Below the pieces are notes generated by a model that saw nothing but the letters and a program-made list of their open reading frames with translations, did no database searches and was not told the DNA's origin. Shown piece by piece: positions 51,715 through 64,000 of a stretch of DNA of 64,000 nt (within the stretch, counting starts at the first letter, position 1; every line of letters starts with the position of its first letter). The translations under genes and the position numbers were made by a program. This stretch comes from Cytauxzoon felis (lineage: Eukaryota; Apicomplexa; Aconoidasida; Piroplasmida; Theileriidae), in the NCBI GenBank assembly GCA_020283715.1, contig JAIQCW010000156.1:62001-126000 (forward strand), written 5' to 3'.

Positions 51715-52553
51715 TGATACATAAATTACACATTTTATGCGATGAATTTATAAATTACTAATATACAAATTTATATTTCATGAGTTTTAATAGGAATAAG
51801 TAATTACGTATACACTTTACAACGGCATAATTATGTGAGGATGTAAGTGTGTAAGATTCTAAGTGTATTGCCGGGATAATTCACTTCAATTGAATATTAA
51901 ATCAAAATAATGTATTGTTTTGTGTATCTTAACGATTTTTTGAAAGTAAAATCTTCAGATTGTATAGAATCTAATCCATAACACTATGTTGTCTATTCCC
52001 TTATAATCTATCATCTTTAGAGCAGTAAGAATGTATTCCCATTATCCGTGGATATTCCCTTCTAAATACTTCCCCCTCCGCTTCCCTGAGATCAGCTACG
52101 GGTATTCGAAACGAAGTACTGTTCTTTTTGTTGAGACTAATAAGTGTCATGTTTAATATAATAGTCTACATTAAAGGGGACAAGCGTAGTTAATATTCAA
52201 TATTATTGTATTAATATATACGCTTGTGGAATTACATTCGATATGAGAGACCTCGGGATTTATTTTTTTAAATTTACAATATAGAACTCGTTTTAATAAA
52301 ATTTGATACACTCAGTGTCCTTATCTATTTTATTAGTGTTGAAATTTAGAATCAGCTATGTTTTGCTTAGAACAGTATGCTATAAACTCAAATGTGTACC
52401 TAAACGACCTATTAATGCAAATTATAAGTGCTATCATTAGTATATTAATTAAAATATTTGATAAATAAATAGTTTATGTTACTATTTGAGGTGTAAATAA
52501 ATTAAACAATAATAGTAATTTTGAACATTAGCATACGGGAATCTTGTAGGAAA
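51715..52553. other. Intergenic with a repeat fragment
   Basis: This region separates the divergent bL35 gene and the next plus-strand gene and probably contains both promoters. Apart from the partial repeat at 52059-52106, nothing is recognised. Confidence 0.5.
52059..52106 (-). repeat. Dispersed palindromic repeat, copy 17 (fragment)
   Basis: Only the TTCTAAATACTTCCCCCTCC and GCTTCCCTGAGATCAGCTAC modules remain, followed by GGGTATTC. No core, so this is a truncated or single-module copy. Confidence 0.75.
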
Positions 52554-53348
52554 ATGGCTAGCCAAGGTTATAAGCAGTCATTAAATAATTTAACTTCAAT
52601 TAGTGTTAATTATATTACAAAAGTGTTGATATTTTCCTTAATAATTTTTTTGTTTCCTATTCATGAGGTCTTTTCATTACAGCATAATCGTGACGATTAC
52701 AACGATAATGAACCTCTAGTAGCTGACAATTTTCTAGATAATACATTCACTGGTGATACATTTGTGGTCCCTGCGCCTAAGAGTAATGAAGGTGAAGAAG
52801 AATACGATGATGAGGAAGATATTTTAAATTATAACGGAGCAGATGATAGTGAAGAAGATGAGGACGATGACGATGAAGACGATGAGGAAGTATTAACTTC
52901 AGATTTATATGAAGAAATGTACAATGTAACTGACGATCCAAATGAAAAAATGAGTAAAAGTCTATTAGAAACTGCTTCCAAAACTTCAGAAGATGAGTAC
53001 ACAAATGACGATAATGAAAAAAGTGAAAACACGGTGCCAAACTCAAAGGTTTCAAAATTAAAAGAATATTTAATGAAGGTTGGGGCTATTGACAAGGCCA
53101 AACGGGCTGCAAGGTATACTAGACAACAAGGTAAAGAGAAGCTGGAGAGTATCAAAAGGAGGGCTCAGTCTATACCAAATAAATACAGGAGTATTAAACA
53201 GCATTTATCGAGGGGTGCCGCCTCTGATGATGAAGGGTCAAAGCCATCTAAAATGAATAGTTTCAATAAATATATTAAAGATAAGGCCAGAAATTTGAAA
53301 AAGAATGTATCATCTTCTTACGAAGATTTAAAGCAAAAATGGGAGTGA
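52554..53348 (+). CDS. Secretory-pathway protein with acidic middle and basic tail, unrecognised
   Basis: ATG 52554 is the first ATG in this frame; the open frame upstream begins at a TTG. 264 residues. A hydrophobic segment (VLIFSLIIFLFPIHEVFSL) at about residues 25-43 follows a 24-residue polar start, so it may be a recessed signal peptide or a signal anchor. Next is an Asp/Glu-rich region with an almost pure acidic run (SEEDEDDDDEDDEE), then a Lys/Arg-rich helical C-terminus (KAKRAARYTRQQGKEKLESIKRRAQSI). Recessed signals occur in apicomplexan exported and apical-organelle proteins (family knowledge); the assignment here is inference. Confidence 0.7.
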   Translation: MASQGYKQSLNNLTSISVNYITKVLIFSLIIFLFPIHEVFSLQHNRDDYNDNEPLVADNFLDNTFTGDTFVVPAPKSNEGEEEYDDEEDILNYNGADDSEEDEDDDDEDDEEVLTSDLYEEMYNVTDDPNEKMSKSLLETASKTSEDEYTNDDNEKSENTVPNSKVSKLKEYLMKVGAIDKAKRAARYTRQQGKEKLESIKRRAQSIPNKYRSIKQHLSRGAASDDEGSKPSKMNSFNKYIKDKARNLKKNVSSSYEDLKQKWE

Positions 53349-53669
53349 TTTAATTAAATTATTATGGGTACGGGAAAGCTCTTTGTGTCTATCAATATTA
53401 TAATGTAGTAAGGATTCCATTCAATTTCACCAAGATATAAAAAATTATTTGCATTTTAAAATAACTATTGAAATTAAATATCTATAATGTGTATATTTAT
53501 AATATATAGTTCTCTAGTGTATATTATTTTTTAGTTATTTGGATGGGGCATTGATTTATTTTTGTATTATTTCAGTTAATTTTAATCATGTAGCCCTTTC
53601 TGACGTAAGGCGAATATATAATTTATATTGATTTTTTTAATTTTATATATTTTATTTTAAATATCTATC
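53349..53669. other. Intergenic, nothing recognised
   Basis: AT-rich gap between two plus-strand genes, presumably 3' UTR and promoter. Confidence 0.5.
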
Positions 53670-55320
53670 ATGTCTGTTCAAGAATCCCTCGATGAGATAT
53701 CATCACTAAAATCTAATTCAATATCTAGTCCAACTAGATTGCGTCCTAATCCTGATAAGTGTCTTGCTAGAGTACCATCATTGTCAAGTAAGTTTATGTT
53801 ATAAAGACTAATAATATTATATATTTATTTTAATTGATATATATTAATATTAATTTAGAAATTGATGGTGTGGATTCGAGTGAATTAGATATATTGAATG
53901 ATTGGTATAAGAAGAGTTGGTTATTGGTATATGAAAATGGTTTTTTAATGTCTGATATATTGATTGAAGACTTTACAAAATATATTGAGTTATGTTTATT
54001 ATCGAACGTAGATTTGGAGAGGTTGGAATCGTATATATCAGTGCAGAAGTTATTATATAATGGAATGAGAATACATTATAATGGTATGAATTTGGATAAA
54101 ATATCCCAGGATAAGTTATTTCAAGATTATTATTATACATTACGTGAGAATCCAACAGCATTGAATTCATTGATAGTATTGTCTAATTTATTATGGTTGA
54201 TGAAAAAATGTATGGATGATAGTTTTGCATTAACATGTTTAGTTGATGTGATGTTACAGGCATATTTGGCTGCATTAGAGTCATTTATAGAATTGGATGG
54301 TGTAGTTATTATAAAGGATACAATAGATTATTTAGCTGTAAATAAAAGACTTAAAGATGTTACAAGTTATCTTATGAAATGTATGAATTTATTGGATAAA
54401 CTTGATATATCATATAGGATATTACAAACATCAAAAATTGGTGTAACTATTAATGGAATTGCTACATCTGGTCAGCATATAAAGCAAAAAATTGATTATG
54501 AATGTGGTAGTGATCAGGTTAAATTAAAAGCTACAAATTTAATTAAAAAATGGAAGGCGATTAGAGATGCATCATTACCATTAAGACATAATACTACACA
54601 TAGTAATAATAATTCAGTTAACAATCGTGATGGTCATTTACAAAGGCGTGTAAAACAAACTATTAATGCTACACCACCTAATAGAAGTTTATCATCAATT
54701 AGTAATACTTCTCAAGAAAAAGAAGGATCATTTGTATTAGATATAATAAATACAATGGTAGAGCAACGTGAAATTGAAAAAAGGAGAAAAATTGAAATAA
54801 GGAATTCACAAATGAATAGTAAATTTAAATTAAATAAATCATCTTCTAGATTAAGTTCAATGGATGGAATTAAACCATCTGATGATAAATTATATACAGC
54901 ACATCAGGACTCATCAAATGATATTTCATCATCTATGGAATCAAAAGATGAATCTTTTAAGGATTCTAATAGTCCTGATGAAAAGTCTAGTGAACTTGCA
55001 TCATTAGTCAATTTCTTTAAAGAATATGCGGCTAATAATAATAATATAGAGGTTTGTTGAATTATTATCATCATTGTATATAATATTACAAATAGAATCG
55101 TAAAGATTATGCTCAAGAAAAGGTTAAAAAGAAAAGTAATAACTCTTCAGATGATCAATCAGTTACTAGTGGGACATTACAATCAAACACATTATCACCT
55201 GGTACCATAAATACTCTATTATTAAACACAAATAATCATCCCAATTTACAACGTAGTTCAACAAAATCACCAAATGGTGATGATGATTTAAATTCATCTC
55301 ATATACCTCCATGGAAGTAG
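53670..55320 (+). CDS. LW-domain (TFIIS N-terminal-like) nuclear protein
   Basis: Exons 53670-53787, 53859-55051 and 55096-55320 give 511 residues. Residues of about 180-255 (KRLKDVTSYLMKCMNLLDKLDISYRILQTSKIGVTINGI, then VKLKATNLIKKWKAI) follow the TFIIS N-terminal/LW pattern: a helical bundle with a hydrophobic LxxL..TxIG element and a K-W-K end. The domain occurs in TFIIS, IWS1, Elongin A and MED26, which act with RNA polymerase II. No zinc ribbon is seen, so it is not canonical TFIIS. The C-terminal half is Ser/Asn-rich with a charged helix (MVEQREIEKRRKIEIRNSQM), ending SHIPPWK. The exact orthologue is undecided. Confidence 0.65.
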
Positions 55321-55692
55321 TATCATTTTATTTATAGATGAATATAAACATTTAATTTATAATACGTTTAACATAGGAGTGAATTTTACAACATTTCATC
55401 TATAATCAAATGGTGATGATTTTAATATTTTTAAAACTTTAATAATATATATTAATTTTATGTATTCTACTTAAGAAGGTCGGTGTATGTGGTACAGAAG
55501 TGTAGGTAAAAAGTATGTCTAGGATATATATTTGAAAATAGAATAGTATTCATGAAATATATAATATTTTATTATTTAAATTAAATTTATCTTAATTAAT
55601 TTCATCTAGAATCGATATTCTATAAGCCCATTCCCCACATTTATTATTTTATTTATAATTAAGCCTAAAAACTCATTACATAGTACTAGTAT
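55321..55692. other. Intergenic, nothing recognised
   Basis: AT-rich gap before the SHMT start; no frame or repeat copy. Confidence 0.5.
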
Positions 55693-57429
55693 ATGCTAAT
55701 AATTACTATAACACTGTATTTATTAATAACTTGTCTGTGCTGTGTTAATATTTTGTGTTTTAGCCTTCGTTGTATAAAGTCTGTTGTACATCCATTAAAA
55801 AACATCGGTTTAAAAATGTCCAATAATCGCCAGTTTCCATTATCAGATGAACTACCATTGAAGGAGTTTGATCCTGAGGTATATAATTTGATACAATTGG
55901 AAACTTTACGTCAAAAACAATCGATTAATTTGATTGCATCTGAGGTAATTTAATAAACATAACAATCGATCCATATCATTCAGAACTATATGAGTAAGGC
56001 TTGTATGGAGGTAGCAGGTAGTGTATTAAATAATAAATATACTGAAGGTTATCCCGGCAAAAGATATTATGGTGGTTGTCAGTATTATGATGATATCGAA
56101 AGATTATGTATCAAGAGAGGTTTAAAAGCGTTTGGTTTAAATGAAGAAGATTGGGGTTTAAATGTACAACCTCTATCTGGCTCCCCTGCCAATTTATCCG
56201 TATATACGGCTTTATTACAGCCACATGATAAAATTTTAGGAATGTCTTTGGTAGCCGGTGGTCATATAACACATGGTTTCTATAATAAACAAAAAAAAGT
56301 ATCCGCGTCTTCAATATTTTTTACGTCACTATCATATGGGCTTGATCCAAAAACTGGACTTATAGACTACAACCAAGTTGAAGAACTCGCTAACAATTAT
56401 TACCCAAAAATCATTATCGCTGGTGCCTCTTGCTATTCTAGGTATGTATATAAGGAAAGTGTTAATTGTCGTTGACAGTATTAGCTAACGTTATTAAATA
56501 CTATTTTTCATCGAAAAATTTAATAGGTACATAGATTACAAGAGGTTTAGAGAAATTGCAGATTCTGTTGACGCTATATTAATGGCTGATATGTCACATA
56601 TTGCTGGTATTATAGCGGCTGGATTACATCCATCTCCATTTGAATATTGTCATATTGTAACATCAACTACTCACAAAACACTCAAAGGACCGAGATCTGG
56701 CATCGTTTTTTTTAATCGAAAACTTATACCAGATGCGGATGAAAAAATCAATGGTGCCGTTTTCCCTGGTTTACAAGGCGGTCCACATAATGGAGCCATT
56801 GCATCTTTTGCTGTACAACTTCATCAGGTACGTTTGAATTAATTGTACATCAAGTTTGACGATTATATCTCATGTGTTGTGCATATATTCTCCACTAATA
56901 TCATATCCATTACTCTTTAGATATCGAAACCAGAGTGGAAGGTTTATATGAATAGCGTTGTGAACAATGCTCGTGCGTTAAGTGATGCGTTAATACGCAG
57001 GGGTATGGACGTATCCACAGGTGGTACCGACAACCATACAGTTATTGTTAATTTGAAAAATCTCGGTATAACCGGTAGTAAATTCGAGCTTGTAGCCGAA
57101 CGTGTCAATATATCGATAAGTAAAAGTACGGTAGTTGGTGATAAATCATCAGTTAACCCTTCCGGTATAAGGTTGGGTACACCATCTGTATCATCACGTG
57201 GAGCGCTACCGGAAGATATGGAATTTATAGCTGACCGTTTATGTGACGTCGCACAACTTTGCATAAAACTTCAGGGTATTTTTTATATATAATTTTGACA
57301 ATGTCTATTCAGAAAAATACGGAAAAAAAATTGGTCGATTTTAAGAAGGGATTAGATGGTAACCAGGAGGTTGAAAAACTGAAGGAAGTCGTAGTAGAAT
57401 GGATTAGTAAATTTCCACATGTATCTTGA
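55693..57429 (+). CDS. SHMT: Serine hydroxymethyltransferase, frame broken near the 3' end
   Basis: Exons 55693-55944, 55984-56441, 56527-56827, 56921-57275 and 57313-57429. Landmarks are [47 protein letters not shown], the PLP lysine in [38 protein letters not shown] and GIRLGTPSV. The enzyme converts serine and tetrahydrofolate to glycine and methylene-THF, feeding thymidylate synthesis. ATG 55693 adds a signal-like start ([22 protein letters not shown]); ATG 55816 ([10 protein letters not shown]) would give a cytosolic form. In the last exon, EKYGKK runs into a run of eight A (57323-57330), and the conserved LVDFKKGL continues in another frame, as if one A were extra. Confidence 0.9.
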
Positions 57430-57628
57430 TGATTGTTTTAAGCTGATATTATTAATTTGCATATTAGTTTGTATTTATGGAATCCCCTGTATGCTCCCCA
57501 TAACGCCATTTTATTTATGGAATACACTGTTAATCATTGCGCATTAATTGTCTATATACATATATAATTCTAAATATCTGAGTGGTTGCGTATGATGTCG
57601 TATATATAAGTATTATTTTCTGTATTAA

Positions 57629-59227
<1,599 letters not shown>

Positions 59228-59327
59228 TAAACTAAAATAGACATAATGTTGTCGTTTATAATCTAATTGAATATATTTATTAATTTACATTTACAACATC
59301 ATTTATAATTTCTACAATCAACACAGA

Positions 59328-62300
59328 TTATTGTTCTTCAAATATTCTTCTTATGGCTTCATATATTACATGTCCCTTATCTGTATATTCAACGGTTTTA
59401 TGCAAATGTTTTTTCCAAGTATTACAGAGATGTTTATAAATTGGCTGTAATAATAAAATATGAAATATTTTATCAAAATACCTCAGATTTCAATGATAAT
59501 AATTGTGCTATCATATACTCCTCCATATCTTCATTCGTTTGTCTAATAATTGTACAAAATACCTAAAAAATGATATTTAAATAACAAGTTAGAATATATT
59601 TTCAGCTCCTTCACTCAAAGTCCATCCTTGTCTCCACCTGAGGTCCAATCCTACTCTCTTTTCCACTCGCCGTGGAGGCTTCTCTATTTACTTCACCCTC
59701 CGCTTCCCTGAGATCAGCTACTGCTAATCCACTTGAGATTAGAATCTCTGTTCTTAGGGGTTTCAATAATTATAGATTATGGAGTAATATTAGATTGTGG
59801 TGTAAATTAACCCCATATATCCAACATTACAACATTTGATAGCAATACTTATAATAAATAACTTTTGTTAAACTTAAATATATATTGCCGGTAAACATGG
59901 TAATCATGCACGTGGTTAAAAACGTAAGTCCATTGAACTGTGATACCGCGCCGTTGAAATTATAATTTTGTTTTCCACCACCAGAAAAACCAATCGCTTC
60001 CAACCACTCCTCAACAACATTAAAAATATTACCGACAATACCAGCAACTATTAAATTGTTCTTTACATAACGCCCAATTAAACCTTCGGGGAAATGTAGG
60101 GTTCTAATGAACACATGGATGCATAGGATATAAGGGATAGCAAAAACCCATTGATAATGCCAATATTGTCTAGCCTTCCAATTTTCTCCACCAAATTCTG
60201 GGACACCACCTGGGCCATGCAATGTGTTACCGTCATTCACTGTATCCATGACAGCAATGGCATATGTTGGTAATGTGGATACAAATTGAATCCATAAATC
60301 TATAGTCTTGCTCTTAAAAGGATCATCGACAAGAGAATACGGGGATATGGAAGGATAGAAGGCGTATACCGTACCCAAAGAAAATGCCAACATTAGTACA
60401 GGTGATAATTGCTGAGGGGTTGTAAATAAATCACCTATACCCGTATCGCGACTTAGACCAACAGTCACTGCCGTATATACAATTAATCCAACAGAAATTC
60501 CAACCATCTTTGAAGATGCATGAGAAATTATCAAACCAATTATAACAGAAACAATCGGTATACCAGCGATGAAGCCAACATAATAGAAAATTATATTGTA
60601 ATATTGTTCCTGTAATATGCCTTGAAGTCTATTTTTATTATTTTCACCATTAGGGTGTTCATTCTCATCAAGTTTATCTGTTTCCGTAGCAGTAGGATTA
60701 GGTTTTGATGTTAATGCCCAATCAGTTTTATTCTCCAATGGCCATGTATATGGAGCATTAGGCTTATAGTATTTGTATGTACTCCCTAGTGATACACAAA
60801 CTAATATCGGTATACCACCGAAATGGTATACATAGACGTAATGGACATCACCACTGACACCACTTAAACTAACACTATCACCTCGATTTTTAAATTCTCG
60901 ATTAGTACTGGTTATCTTCTTATATTTATGATTGCCATTGTTTTCGAATTTAAGAAAATAATGTGTATAAACTCGTATCGGATGCATTGGATGGTCACGA
61001 GTTTCCCATACAGAAACCTTTTCAGCATTAGTAGTACCAGTTTCTGTACCTGATTGATATCCATTCGTTTTATCTATATGTATTTCAGCATTATCAATAG
61101 TTTCACCACTACCAGTGGCTTCACCACCCTTGGCCATACCAGGTTGATCAACCACTAATGTCCCTGGTTTGCATTGCATTCCTTGATCTGCGGTCCATAG
61201 GATGGAAGCTGCAAACAATAAAATCATAGTGTACCAATATTGTACAATAACCAATTTATAATCTTAATCCTCCCAGTGATATATATTATACAATCCCTTA
61301 TAGACATAATGTAGGATGAATGTAGCAAATCCTGATGAAGGCACACCAGCACCATATAAAGATGAATTAAAATTGACACCGAATGTTAGATTGGAATATA
61401 CACCATTTGCAAAGGTAATTAATAATATACTCCAATAGAACTGATCAAAGTAACCAAAATCTCCACCGGATATAAAGGTTATAAATGAAATAACCGATGA
61501 TAAAAACATTGACCACACACCTAATATAGACAAGGCTCTATTTATAATTTTATACTTAAATGTAGCATCATTCATCCATGTTATAACATTTACTAATAGT
61601 GATGACATCAAACTAGTTAGTTCCATAGGGTTGTGGATCTTGTAGATAAAAAGGCTTACCGTAGGCATGGGTAAATGAAATCTCTTTAATACATGTGGAG
61701 CACAAGCCATAGCGATACGATGCGGGGTTAACATGATGAATCCAGCAAAGAACATAGCAGTCTTAGCTAAAGGACCAAATGGGTCAGCCATTTTATAACA
61801 ATATCCTTATCTCCATTTTTAGTTTATTCCAAATTATCCCCCTCCCCCGTCATTTAAAGAAATAATATAAAGAATATAATTCCAGACTTTTTTGTTATCG
61901 CAACCTTCAACGATATTGGAGATAATAAGAATTGGACATCAGTGGATTGCCCGTAGTTGATCTCAGGGAAGCGAAGGGGGAAGTAAATAGAGAAGCTGAC
62001 GGTAAGACGAAGTGAGTAGGATTGGACTTCAGGTGGAGATGTCTCTGCAAGAGAATGCGAGGTTGTAACCTCAGGTGGTGACAATGTGAAGAAAATGATA
62101 AATTTTAAAGGAAGTGGGTTTATAAACGCACCGTAGTTAGGAATATGAGTGTTGATTTATCTTTTAAGTCTTCTCGTTTTAAAAATCTTAGAATTGTAAG
62201 TAGTAGAATTTTTTCAATAACCTGTGATTTTCTAAGATCCAATTTCGAAAAACGTACGAGTGTTGTAAAGTAAATACCAAAGATTTCAGCCTTTTCTTCA

Positions 62301-64000
62301 ATTAAATAATTTACATTTTGTAAATTAACCAATACCACACTAACTAATGAACGCTTATAACGTTTACCAAGACTCATTGGTAATCTGTAAATATAATAAT
62401 GAAATAAGTCCCATCTACATATAATCATAAAATTATATCTTCAATATTCGCCTCCACCTGAGGTCGTCTTGCAGACAGCTTCCTCTATTTACTTCCCCCT
62501 CCGCTTCCCTGAGATCAGCTATGGGTAGTCCACTTGAGGTCCAATCACTAACTTCGCCACGATCTCTGGGAGTGGCATCACCCTTCAGGGATATATAATT
62601 GGAAGAGGCCTCCACGGCGAGTGGAACAGTGGTTGTAACCTCAGGCGGAGACGAGCTCTCTACAAGAGGGACAGATGTGGAATGGACCTCATGCGGAAGA
62701 TATTCAGGACGTATGAGATGAAAAAATGGTATAACTCAACTATAGTAAAATATACCTGCATAATGATTTGGTAATTTCTAAATAGTATGGGTTATATATT
62801 TTTTCGGCCAATAATGTTTTGATTATTGTACTTATAACTTCTGGTAGCTAAGAATTGATTTATAAAATATAAATGATATTAAATTAACCTTTTTCGTCTT
62901 GATACCTAATTCTGTTATCCTTTCTACAGCATGAATGGGACTTTGTGCAGCTGCTATAGCAACAAATGTAGACTTTTGACAATTTGAATGAAGGCTATTA
63001 AATTGATATAAAATCAAATTTAATAAATCATACCCTAGTTTTATAGCTCTTTTCAATAATAAGGGAGTAGAATCTATACTTTTATTATTGTTATCATCAG
63101 TTAAAATTAATGAATTTTCATTCATTTTTTCTAGAATTATACTTGCAGATAATTTTCCAAGCATAAATTCTTCTCTAAATGATAAGAATTTTTCCCAAAT
63201 TATACATTGTCTATCAATAGTTTCTGAGGATAATACATTCTCAACCATGTTTCTATATATTAATAAAAGAAGTTAGAGATGAATTAATAATTAAAAATAG
63301 TCTACATACTTAAGAAAATCGAAATTCTCAAGAGATTTCTTAGTCTTTGATAATTTAAATGATTCAATTTCTTGTTCAATAAATCTTAAACGACCTACAA
63401 ATGAATGTATTTTATAGGAAAAATCACCTCAAATAAAACTTACTTTTACTTAAATCGCCATAGACATCTTTATATTGTACAATTAAACCAGTCAAATAAT
63501 TCAATACTTCAGTAAATGATTCATTACTATAATCCCTTATTAAATAACCTAAAATTATATTATCAACCAATATTCGTTGTAGTATCACATCAACATCTTC
63601 CGCATGAGGTCCACTCCACCGATCGTTCCACCTCCACCTGAAGTTACATCTTTATCTTCCACTCGCCGTGGTGGCGTTCTCTATTCACTTCCCCTTCCAG
63701 CTCCCGTAGATCGCTTCCAGGTTCCACTTGAGGTCAAATCACAACTTCAACCTGCGCCACGATCTCCGGGAGTGGCTCTACTCTTTAGAGATATATAAAT
63801 AGAGAAGGCCACCACGGCGAGTGGAAGATAAGGATGTAACCTCAGGTAGAGTTCTATTAGATATAATTAGGATGGGTATATAGAGACCTATATATGGACA
63901 ACTCAATTGGTATTTTCATTTACATGATGTCATTAACATACCATTATGTTTGAGTAATGTGATTAATAATTGTGCGATATGATCATTGAGTCCATTTTTG
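59328..64000 (-). CDS. NOM1: NOM1/SGD1-like nucleolar MIF4G/MA3 protein, N-terminus beyond right edge
   Basis: Exons seen from the 5' side: 63942 to beyond 64000, 63444-63596, 63310-63394, 62889-63252, 62756-62847, 62132-62414, 59482-59562 and 59328-59444; phases agree throughout. The MIF4G-side helices include HIAQLLITLLKHN and ERITELGIKTKKLPEVISTIIKTLLAEKIYNPYYLEITKSLC, then WDLFHYYIYRLPMSLGKRYKRSLVSVVLVNLQN with the MA3 part VRFSKLDLRKSQVIEKILLL, which matches the end of NOM1 and yeast Sgd1. These proteins act in 18S rRNA processing with an RNA helicase (family knowledge). Three introns carry repeats, and the 2569-nt intron 59563-62131 also contains a whole membrane-protein gene on the same strand. 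Confidence 0.78.
59632..59739 (-). repeat. Dispersed palindromic repeat, copy 18 (in NOM1 large intron, 3' side)
   Basis: It contains CCACCTGAGGTCCAATCC, CCACTCGCCGTGGAGGC, CTTCCCTGAGATCAGCTACT and CCACTTGAGATT. It lies between the nested gene's stop and the host acceptor site. Confidence 0.82.
59827..61791 (-). pseudogene. Multi-membrane FAINT-containing family copy B, nested in NOM1 intron, one in-frame TAA
   Basis: One reading frame from ATG 61791 to the stop at 59827, interrupted by a single TAA at 61264-61266 after GLYNIYHWED; the frame resumes directly as DYKLVIVQYWYTM, aligning with WDDYDYKLVVVQYYFTM of copy A. So it is either a nonsense-disabled gene, a sequencing error, or read through. 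The rest is intact over about 650 codons: N-terminal membrane segments (GFIMLTPHRIAMACAPHVLKR), a hydrophilic part with one FAINT-like unit (VHYVYVYHFGGIPILVCVSLG), and C-terminal membrane segments (SPVLMLAFSLGTVYAFYPSIS; LCIHVFIRTLHFPEGLIGRY). Copy B has a shorter hydrophilic part than copy A. Confidence 0.75.
61828..61866 (-). promoter_or_regulatory. G-rich 39-nt block upstream of nested gene B
   Basis: Exact copy of the block before gene A, ending 36 nt before the ATG at 61791. On the coding strand it carries GGGGGAGGGGG flanked by AT-rich sequence. Probably promoter or 5' UTR; not shown. Confidence 0.65.
61932..62078 (+). repeat. Dispersed palindromic repeat, copy 19 (in NOM1 large intron, 5' side)
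   Basis: It contains GTAGTTGATCTCAGGGAAGC, GGGGGAAGTAAATAGAGAAG, CTGACGGTAAGACGA and GTTGTAACCTCAGGTGG. It is located between the host donor and the upstream block of the nested gene; antisense to both genes. Confidence 0.83.
62451..62699 (-). repeat. Dispersed palindromic repeat, copy 20 (in NOM1 intron)
   Basis: It contains CCTCCACCTGAGGTCG, TCTTGCAGACAGCT, CTTCCCTGAGATCAGCTATG, GCCACGATCTCTGGGAGTGG, GCCTCCACGGCGAGTGGA and TTGTAACCTCAGGCGGA. It fills most of the intron 62415-62755, in the sense orientation. Its minus-strand frame reads SSNYISLKGDATPRDRGE and ADLREAEGEVNRG, as in the exonic copies. Confidence 0.87.
63598..63850 (-). repeat. Dispersed palindromic repeat, copy 21 (in NOM1 intron, abutting the acceptor)
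   Basis: It contains GCATGAGGTCCACTCC, CCACCTGAAGTTAC, CCACTCGCCGTGGTGGC, CCCGTAGATCGCTTCC, GCCACGATCTCCGGGAGTGG, CTTTAGAGATATATAAATAG, CCACCACGGCGAGTGG and TAACCTCAGGT. On the minus strand the terminal module ends ATGCGGAAG, whose AG is the likely 3' splice site of the next exon. Confidence 0.85.

Overview
The window looks like nuclear DNA of an apicomplexan parasite of the piroplasm group (Theileria/Cytauxzoon-like). It is AT-rich, densely packed with short intergenic gaps, and split by many GT-AG introns of about 20-60 nt. It carries typical eukaryotic housekeeping genes, FAINT-like (DUF529-like) secreted or membrane proteins, which are characteristic of Theileria and its relatives, and mitochondrially targeted proteins. 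The species cannot be fixed from the sequence alone. Exon structures were read by eye from frame continuity, splice consensus and family motifs; no alignment was run.

Layout. 1-10 kb: an unrecognised minus-strand gene cut by the left edge, an unrecognised nine-exon gene, small genes, then CLP1 (mRNA 3'-end processing), SEC61 beta and a mitochondrial uL4. 10-14.8 kb: a 1052-aa multi-membrane protein with a very cysteine-rich centre, and a CCCH zinc-finger gene with an apparent frameshift. 14.8-19.8 kb: about 5 kb without a convincing gene. 19.8-24.4 kb: a small FAINT-like secreted protein, a reticulon, PNO1, cytochrome c haem lyase, a small TIM chaperone and eIF5A. 24.9-36.1 kb: RAD17, a RAD51 paralogue, a secreted protein, CK2 beta, RIO1 and a HAD phosphatase. 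37-43.7 kb: a two-RRM protein, an unrecognised gene and an RNB exoribonuclease. 43.9-59.2 kb: CHMP1 (ESCRT-III) with another gene inside its intron, coatomer beta', organellar bL35, a secreted acidic/basic protein, an LW-domain factor, SHMT and ATP synthase beta. 59.3-64 kb: a NOM1/SGD1-like gene, again with a gene nested in an intron, running off the right edge.

Two features stand out. First, a modular palindromic repeat of about 100-400 nt occurs about 21 times. Copies sit in introns and intergenic gaps. In RAD17 and RIO1, three copies lie inside exons and are read without stops in the same peptide frame, which recalls Rickettsia palindromic elements but in a eukaryote. Second, two members of one multi-membrane FAINT-containing family each sit inside a phase-0 intron of an unrelated housekeeping gene (CHMP1 and NOM1), on the host strand. 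Both have an identical 39-nt G-rich block just upstream of the start codon, and one copy is interrupted by a single in-frame TAA.

Two coding frames (CCCH gene and SHMT) break at A-homopolymers. These breaks may be assembly errors or real mutations. No tRNA, rRNA, CRISPR array, transposase or reverse transcriptase was recognised.
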